NCBI GenBank assembly: GCA_038373865.1
Contig: JAXGGA010002831.1
Coordinates: forward strand, 49,743-113,742
Length of the DNA: 64,000 nucleotides
From: Uloborus plumipes
Taxonomy: Eukaryota; Arthropoda; Arachnida; Araneae; Uloboridae
Direction: 5' to 3'
The notes beneath the pieces were generated by a model, which made no database searches, was not told the origin of the DNA, and was given only the letters and a program-made list of their open reading frames with translations. Every line of letters begins with the position of its first letter. The first letter of the stretch is position 1. Of the stretch, positions 22,602 through 64,000 are shown in pieces. Position numbers and translations under genes: made by a program.

Positions 22602-23078
22602 TCATTTTCGATAATGATCCAAACATTCAATTGGTAAAAATTTGCGGAAAATTTCAACCGGCGATAAATTTGCCATGTCTGGAAATGACTCACAGAGTTT
22701 TTTATGGGTTTTTGTTTCTATAGCTTCATCAAATGGTGCATTTTTTCTCCAGTTAATTTCTTTTTTAGATGATTTTCTCTTCCTCTTGGATTTTGGAGAA
22801 GCTTCCGAGTTAGATGGGGCATCAATAATCGTCTCGTCATCCGATACATCGTTTTGTGATTTGCGGGTGAATACTTCTATCTGTCAGCAAACATTAGCAG
22901 GAACAACCTTATCAAATTCATTGTCATTAACATCTTCTTCATCTGTTATTGCCCCGGTTTCATCTGGTGGTAATTGGCAAATGTCTACTACAGAATCTGT
23001 TGATTCATCTGAGTCTGATAGGGCTTGAAAATATTCAATAGCTTCTTGCAAAGTTAAAAACTTTTCTCTGGAACCCAT
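22602..23078 (-). pseudogene. piggyBac-type transposase N-terminus, one stop, truncated
   Basis: From Met at 23078 the frame reads 'MGSREKFLTLQEAIEYF', then an acidic stretch with 'DICQLPPDETG' and 'DEEDVNDNEF'. This resembles the acidic N-terminus of piggyBac-derived proteins (PGBD2/3-like). A TGA at 22884-22886 interrupts it, but the same frame continues with 'QIEVFT', a Lys/Arg-rich patch, 'EINWRKNAPF' and 'LSPVEIFRKFLPIECLDHY' to a TGA at 22602-22604. The DDE domain is absent below this. Assignment rests on recognised sequence style, not a search. Confidence 0.65.
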
Positions 23079-23222
23079 TCTTTCCACGACTTCTAATAAC
23101 ACTGTCGCGATCACTTCTAGCGAAACAGAAAGCGAAACCTCCACAAGGAGGGAGAAAAAGAGTAAAAACATTGATTGGGGGCTGAATCTCTGGACGGTCT
23201 CAAGTGACAAGGAAGGGATATA

Positions 23223-24440
23223 CACTGAAGTGACAAAAGTGATGGGATAGCAATATGCAAATTTTCAGATGGCAGTAGCATCGCATAGAACAGGTATAAA
23301 TGCGCAGTGCTTTTACAGAGCTTTCATTTCTGTTCAAGTTATTCATGTGAAGAGGTTTTAACGTGATGATGACCGCACGACGTGAATTAACAGACTTTGA
23401 ACGCGGAATGTTAGTTGGAGCTAGACGCATGGGTCATGCCATTTCGGAAATCGTTAGAGAATTCAACATTCCCAGATCCACTGTGTCAAGAGTGTGCCGA
23501 GAGTATGAAATTTCAGGCATAACATCCCACCATGGACAGCGCAGTGGTCGACCGCCTGCACTTAAAGATCGAGACCGGCGACGTCTGCAAAGAGTCGTAA
23601 ATTCTAACAGACAAGCAACACTGCGTCAAATCACCGTAGAAATCAATGTGGGACGTACAATGGACGTGTCTGCTAGAACTGTGCGGAGAAATTTGGATTT
23701 CTTGGGCTATTCCAGCAGAAGACCGACTCGAGTGCCTTTACTGACAGAACGACATCGCTTGCAGCGACTCTCGTGGGCACGTGAGCATATCGGTTGGTCC
23801 CTAGATGAATGGAAAACCGTGGCCTGGTCCGATGAGTCACGATTTCAGCTGGTAAGAGCCGATGGTAGGGTTCGAGTGTGGCGCAGACCCCACGAAGCCA
23901 TGGACCCAAACTGTCAGCAAGGCACTGTTCAAGCTGGTGGTGGCTCCGTAATGGTGTGGGCTGTTTTTTCATGGCATGGACTTGGTCCTCTAGTGCGACT
24001 GGACCGAACATTGACTGGAAATGCTTATGTGCAGCTACTTGGAGATCACTTGCAGCCATTCATGGACTTCATGTACCCAAACAACGATGGGATTTTTATG
24101 GATGACAATGCGCCATGTCACCGGGCCACAGCTGTTCGCAATTGGTTTGAAGAAAATTCTGGACAATTCCAACGAATGATTTGGCCACCTAGATCGCCCG
24201 ACATGAATCCCATTGAGCATTTATGGGACACCATCGAGAGGTCTGTTCGTGCCCAAAATCCTGCCCCATCAACGCTTTCACAATTATGGACGTCTATCGA
24301 GACAGCATGGCTCAATATTCCTGCAGAAGACTTCCAACGACTTGTTGAGTCCATGCCACGTCGAGTTGTTGCACTTCGCCGGGCAAAAGGAGAGCCGACA
24401 CGATATTAAGAGGTATCCCATGACTTTTGTCACTTCAGTG
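23223..24440 (+). mobile_element. Intact Tc1-like transposon (DD36E spacing)
   Basis: A 1218-bp element with 27-bp terminal inverted repeats ('cactgaagtgacaaaagt' onward) that differ at one position. TA duplications are present at 23221-23222 and 24441-24442. It carries one uninterrupted transposase gene. It is inserted in the piggyBac-like remnant, so it is the younger of the two. The good condition of the gene and ends points to a fairly recent insertion that may still be active. Confidence 0.95.
23366..24409 (+). CDS. Tc1/mariner-type transposase, full length
   Basis: A 347-residue DDE transposase that would bind the terminal repeats and cut and paste the element at TA sites. The N-terminal paired-type helix-turn-helix region spans about residues 8-120 ('LTDFERGMLVGARRMG', 'NIPRSTVSRVCREYE'), with a GRP-type linker at residues 61-63. 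The catalytic core has Asp156 in 'WSDESRF', Asp247 in 'MDDNAPCH' and Glu284 in 'SPDMNPIEHLWD'. There are 36 residues between the second Asp and the Glu, so the spacing is DD36E rather than DD34E of classical Tc1. The C-terminal 'MPRRVVALRRAKG' is typical of the group. I chose ATG 23366; a second ATG follows directly. No stop or frameshift. Confidence 0.95.
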   Translation: MMTARRELTDFERGMLVGARRMGHAISEIVREFNIPRSTVSRVCREYEISGITSHHGQRSGRPPALKDRDRRRLQRVVNSNRQATLRQITVEINVGRTMDVSARTVRRNLDFLGYSSRRPTRVPLLTERHRLQRLSWAREHIGWSLDEWKTVAWSDESRFQLVRADGRVRVWRRPHEAMDPNCQQGTVQAGGGSVMVWAVFSWHGLGPLVRLDRTLTGNAYVQLLGDHLQPFMDFMYPNNDGIFMDDNAPCHRATAVRNWFEENSGQFQRMIWPPRSPDMNPIEHLWDTIERSVRAQNPAPSTLSQLWTSIETAWLNIPAEDFQRLVESMPRRVVALRRAKGEPTRY

Positions 24441-25006
24441 TATATTGCTAACAGGTTGTAGCCTGAGCGGGGTGCAAGAGAAAAGCTGTAATGGAAAGAC
24501 GAAAGGCCACCCACTTTCTTTTTCAATGCGTCAAATGAGGTTGTTTTCAATTCCAAGGCGTTCACTGATCATATAACTGAACTTAGGAAGCGGCGTGAAT
24601 TACCGCATTTTGTATAGCGTTACTTGCCAATGTTCCCAATTGGGAACAACGAAGTTTGATCGCTTATAGGAGCTACATTTTTGCTTTAATTTTTTATTTG
24701 TCATGTTAGGTCATTAAAAGGATCCTTATTTATGGTTTCTTTAGAATATCAAAAAAGTTGAGCCTTTTTGAAATTTTTTAGAATTTTTTTTTTCTGTCTA
24801 CGTGAAAATCCATAAAAAAGCACATTTTTGCGATTTTTTGTAGAAAACAATAATTGTAGTAGCTAACTAGATTTTTTTTCAAAAAATCAGGTCTACTTTT
24901 GACAGTAAATAGAAAAAAAATTAAATCCTCAGAAGCAAAACTTTTTTTTTAACGATTTTTTAAAGTTGATGTTCCCATTTGGGAACATTGGCAATTAAAA
25001 GGTTAA

Positions 25007-25806
25007 CAGTAAATAAATGGAAAATTCTGCAATCCTTACTATAACATGCAGCATGAAAGTGTAGAGTTTAAACAAAGCAAATATTTTTGGGTAAAACAGA
25101 TTGGAACCTTAAAAGAAAAACCTCTGTTAAATCCCTGAACTTTTAAATTGGAGTGCGAAAGCATAAATTTCATTTACAATCAGCCAGGTGTTTGAATTAC
25201 CTCAGGGATGCTCGAACAAGAAACTACGATGAGTAAATTTAAAAACAAGAAATAAATAATTTTCTGCTAACACAAGTATAACATGTTGTACGAAAGTGTA
25301 ATATAGTAAGTAAAAAAATAATAATAATTCAAATAATGAAATACAAAATAGTAATAAAAATAATAATTCTCTCAGCAGATATAAATGATTTAACAATTTA
25401 ATATTCCTATTTTTGGAATAAATGTGCACATTTTGACAATGTTGTAACATTTTTCATGTATCGATACTTTTCTCCTAAGCTAAATGCTTTTAGATAACCT
25501 GTAATTTTGAAATAATAAAAATCTTGAATGAAATGGCTACTTATAATTGAAAAATAAATTTAAATCAAGAACACCCCAAAGTTCCCTCTAATTTTTTAAA
25601 TAATTTTCATTTCTAGGGTGAAAATGTAATTTTATTTACAAAAATATGAAAATCGGTTCAAAGAAATTTGATGAAATTTTAAAATTATGTATTTTGCAAA
25701 AAAAAAAATCTTCTAAGAAATAAATAAATAACTATTTCTGAAATCCGAATAAAGAAAGGGAGGTAAAAACAGTGATGGTGAAATATGTAATGTTAAAAAT
25801 AATAAT
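25007..25806. other. AT-rich stretch, nothing recognised
   Basis: Plain AT-rich DNA between the piggyBac-like remnant and the transposon end at 25807. No gene or repeat structure is evident. Confidence 0.5.
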
Positions 25807-25872
25807 CCTGATCATTAATCGGATCTGCCAATTAATCGGTAATTGGCCAATTTGCTTATTCGCACATCCCTA
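25807..25872 (-). repeat. Transposon end, inverted partner of 8680-8757
   Basis: In reverse complement it reads 'tagggatgtgcgaataagc', 'aaattggccaattaccgatt', then 'gatccgattaatgatcag', matching 8680-8757 in order. It is a hAT-like end by style. Bases just outside ('gattaaac') do not match those outside the partner. Confidence 0.55.
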
Positions 25873-26363
25873 GATTAAACATTAGGTTCATTCCACGGTA
25901 AAACTGCCATTTTGTCCCGCACGTGATAACTCATGAGAAATAGTAATCATTTAAAGAAGTAATGAAAACAATTTGTTGCTCAAGAAACTACAAACGCATG
26001 TGTGAAACATCAAACAAAACATTTCGTTAATTATCGCTCAAAATTATTACTTTTTATTGAAATATATGAGAAGTCACATGTGAGACAACATTGCTACTTT
26101 AACGCGAAGAGGCACATTAAGATATTCACCCTATAATGCTGGAGGAGCACAACTCATTTATAAATATATTTTAAAACAAAATGATGTGCAAAAATATAAC
26201 CTTTCAAACTCTAACGCATTGTGTTTTTCAGAAAAAGTCGGATAATTTCCGCTCATACTAAAAGCAAAATCCGTTGTAAGAGTTCAAACTCTTAAACATT
26301 TTGCTTTTTAAAAAACATACTAAAGTAATACAAGAATTGGCTTTTTCTTCATTAAAGACTGCT

Positions 26364-26602
26364 CTTACTTAAAGGTATGCATTAACTTGCTATCGATATA
26401 GTCATCACAATTAGTAAAACGTGGATTCACAACATGTCGTACAGTAAAATGTTTAAGAATATCAATGCAAAACAATCTATTAAATATTCGACTTTTTCAA
26501 TTGCTTATTTTTGTAAATTATCACAACCTCTGTATCTCGAAAACTCCATATCTCGAATTTTTATTATGTCCGGTGAAATTGGAGATAGACAGGTTTGACT
26601 GT
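26364..26602 (+). repeat. Dispersed repeat, copy 2 (partner at 1289-1532)
   Basis: Matches 1289-1532 in the same orientation, including 'tagtaaaacgtgga' and 'cacaacctctgtatctcga', ending in 'gagatagacaggtttgactg' before TA. This end fits a pogo/Tigger-type terminal repeat. Confidence 0.7.
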
Positions 26603-26629
26603 ATTAAAAAAAAAAAAGATTTTTTTTCA

Positions 26630-27915
26630 ATTTGATTTTTTGGATAAAAAAAAACAAAAAGAAAGTTTTTTTTTAATTTGATTTTTTTAGATAAAAAAAA
26701 TCAGTCTTAGTTTGCTCTTGATATTCCATTCAAAAACAAAACATGTTAAACAGTTTTTTGTTTATATATAACTTTTTGGAGGTGCTCCAATTGACCCTGC
26801 TGATAGGAACAAATAGGAACACACCTTAAAATTTTTATTTTCCTCAATGTAACCTATAATAGGTTTAACAAAAGTAAGTAATATCGATATGGGAGAGGAA
26901 GAACAGATAGTTACTGTCAAATATAGGTTTAATTTCTATACCAGTAAATGTATGTATTGTCAAAAATTGAAAATAATTTTGAACTTATGAAATATTAAGA
27001 TTAGTTTTAAGAAAAAGGTTTTGAATTGAGAAACAAAGATTTAATACAAATTCAAGTCACTCATGTCGTCCACAAAAATTATCTTATTCTACAATCGAAG
27101 TTTTGGGCTTGGCTTAAGTATTTTCACAACATCTTCTAAGAGGAACACTGCCTCTTCTTTAGTTTCTTGAAGTCTCCCAAGTTTCGGAGAGACACTCTTG
27201 TAAAATCCTCCCATGTATTCATCATTGTCCATGACAGGACATAAGCTACATAAAGTCTGAATGACTTTTTTCCATGTATTTTAAGTGCAAGGGATTATCC
27301 TAGAGAAAACATTTTTTTAAATCAGGAACTTTCTGACATTCTAAGATCTAGTTCATCATCAGACAGAGTAAACAGTAATCGATTCTTGTCCGTGTCTTGA
27401 CAAAATGAATCGGGGTTGGAATCTTGATTTTTCAAACAGTTTCTTTCGTTTCTCTTTTTATCCTAGAAGTGGAACAGTAGAACAAAGTGTTCCGATTCGC
27501 CCCAAAAATCCTTATCCTATGACATTGTAAAGAATTCTTCACTTTTATGACACAATTGGAAAACAATTGTCAATTCTAATACGGTACTCTGTTGCTCAGA
27601 AATATGAATGATTAAAAGATACTACTTTTAGGTTTCAAATATTAAGAGGACTGTACGACATGCATATTAAGTTTTGCAGATGATGAAAATTTAACGTTTT
27701 TTGGCGTTTCACATGCAGCTTTGCTCATAAGCTAGTAGAGTTGAGAGAATGACAAAAGTAAATTTTCCTTATTTCTTATGCTATTACCTTTCTAAAAAAA
27801 ACTAACAACCCAAAACACCCAAATATATATTTCTGGAGAATCTTCGTATGATCGGGAAGTTTTGTTCGGATTTACCCCGCTGTTCTGATACATCCAATTT
27901 TATGGCATTGTCTGC
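26630..27915 (-). mobile_element. pogo-like element, copy A (diverged, no intact gene)
   Basis: About 1.2 kb runs parallel to the halves of the element at 28786-32179. Shared landmarks are 'gatagttactgtcaaata', 'tacataaagtctg', 'aatcttgatttttcaaacag' and 'ttaccccgctgttc'. On the minus strand, decayed coding fragments such as 'KNQDSNP' and 'FRLYVAYVL' parallel those in copy B, with several stops. It lies downstream of the NDUFS1 polyadenylation region. Confidence 0.65.
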
Positions 27916-28116
27916 AAATCAATAAATAAATATTTTAGCTTTTATGAGTTCCTTAGTCATGCCGTAATGACTCACCTTGACTTGCTATAAACCCATCACA
28001 AAGACAATAGAATGAGAAAATTCAAAGCACAGCTATCTTAATTGCTCAGAAAAAAAATCAAATGGTTTTAAGAAACATCCAGTGAATAAGCACACAATAA
28101 TCCAATAATTTAAATA

Positions 28117-28142
28117 TTTATTCTAAAAATTCTGATTTTTAT
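28117..28142 (-). terminator. Candidate polyadenylation signals of NDUFS1
   Basis: On the minus strand, AATAAA occurs at 28122-28117 and again at 28142-28137, about 90-115 nt beyond the NDUFS1 stop codon at 28232-28234. Either could direct 3'-end cleavage. AT-rich sequence makes chance occurrence possible. Confidence 0.5.
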
Positions 28143-28231
28143 TATAATACAACATGGGAGAGAGGCAGAAGCAAGTCAATTGCTAGGATTGAACTTCTTG
28201 AAAGTCTTTATAAATCAAAAAATAACATATT

Positions 28232-63656
<35,425 letters not shown>

Positions 63657-63799
63657 GAAGAAACCTGTAAAAACAAAACCTACAAATTATTATACATCTT
63701 TAAGCATTCAGCTTCTTAATTTTTAGAACAAAGACAATAGTAATTTTGAAATCACTTAGTAGTCATTAACCAGATGTTTTCTATTGGTAAGAGGGTACT

Positions 63800-63971
63800 T
63801 ACGTATTAACTCCACCGCAGCTAGATTTCGAGGTTAAAATAGATTTGGCATTTTTCTTTTTTTGCAGTTCCTATGTGCACACAGTTATTTAAAAAAGGCC
63901 AAACAATGCCAAATTCGCAGAAAAATATCTTTTAACCACCAAATCAGTAGCTGCGGTGGAGTTAATGCGTA
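63800..63971. repeat. Imperfect foldback upstream of NDUFS1 exon 1
   Basis: 'ctccaccgcagcta' within 63800-63823 pairs with 'tagctgcggtggag' within 63948-63971; the 24-bp arms have one mismatch. Weaker complementarity continues inward (both sides hold 'tttggcatt'-type sequence in complement) towards a centre near 63880. Probably a small foldback MITE. It lies about 145 bp upstream of the NDUFS1 ATG, so it is in the promoter, 5' UTR or first intron. Confidence 0.7.
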
Positions 63972-64000
63972 AATGCCAGTGAGAAATATGAAGAACGTGC

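Larger units (their letters stand above)
22185..25002 (-). mobile_element. piggyBac-like element remnant with nested Tc1-like insertion
   Basis: TTAA tetranucleotides lie at both ends (22181-22184 and 25003-25006), the target of piggyBac-type transposons. The ends 'ccctttaaatgcc' (left) and 'ccttttaattgcc' (right, reverse complement) are related. Palindromic 'gttcccatttgggaac' motifs occur just inside (near 22318 and 24971), with a close relative near 24638. The minus strand encodes only the N-terminal part of a piggyBac-type transposase. The intact Tc1-like element at 23223-24440 is inserted upstream of that fragment. Without it and one TA the remnant is about 1.6 kb, so the DDE core has been lost. 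Confidence 0.75.

Overview
This is a eukaryotic nuclear window, AT-rich and packed with transposable elements. It carries one recognisable host gene: a complete, intron-rich gene for the 75 kDa iron-sulfur subunit of mitochondrial complex I (NDUFS1), on the minus strand from 63656 down to 28232. The spliced product fits an arthropod-type protein. Large introns and the mix of Tc1-like, pogo-like, piggyBac-like, hAT-like, Helitron and tRNA-SINE sequences suggest an arthropod with a large genome. A chelicerate is possible, but that is only an impression.

NDUFS1 was reconstructed exon by exon from protein similarity, splice sites and codon phase. Eighteen coding exons give a 2181-nt reading frame (726 residues plus stop), with every phase matching across all 17 introns. 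The [2Fe-2S] ligands and both [4Fe-4S] ligand sets are in place. Sixteen introns are GT-AG; intron 7 uses a GC donor. Most of the larger introns hold mobile elements: intron 1 (pogo-type MITE, hAT-like element with a nested MITE, and a 1.6 kb terminal-inverted-repeat element), intron 4 (3.2 kb hAT-like element with a nested TA-flanked element), intron 5 (four elements in a row) and intron 17 (a pogo-like element split by a MITE and a Helitron).

From 1 to 28 kb I find no convincing host gene. From left to right there is a GC-rich island near 2 kb that could be a first exon or promoter, diverged tandem duplications, a nested MITE/SINE block at 4-5.6 kb, a 243-bp hairpin at 6.8 kb, a second SINE at 8.2 kb, a small palindromic tandem array at 9 kb and a pogo-like transposase fragment at 10 kb. 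A large nest follows at 13.5-21 kb: an old module-repeat element broken by a dead Tc1-like element and by a foldback element. The foldback is itself interrupted by a 1.9 kb palindromic array of 144-bp units. At 22.2-25 kb a TTAA-flanked piggyBac-like remnant contains an intact Tc1-like transposon whose 347-residue transposase is the only intact mobile-element gene seen.

The most unusual structure is the palindromic 144-bp array (18225-20123). It looks like a mobile unit in its own right, with inverted ends, a 3-bp flanking duplication and an empty-site equivalent visible in the opposite foldback arm. A shorter relative at 8981-9410 shares the terminal sequence and has a similar period (142 bp) but a different unit body.
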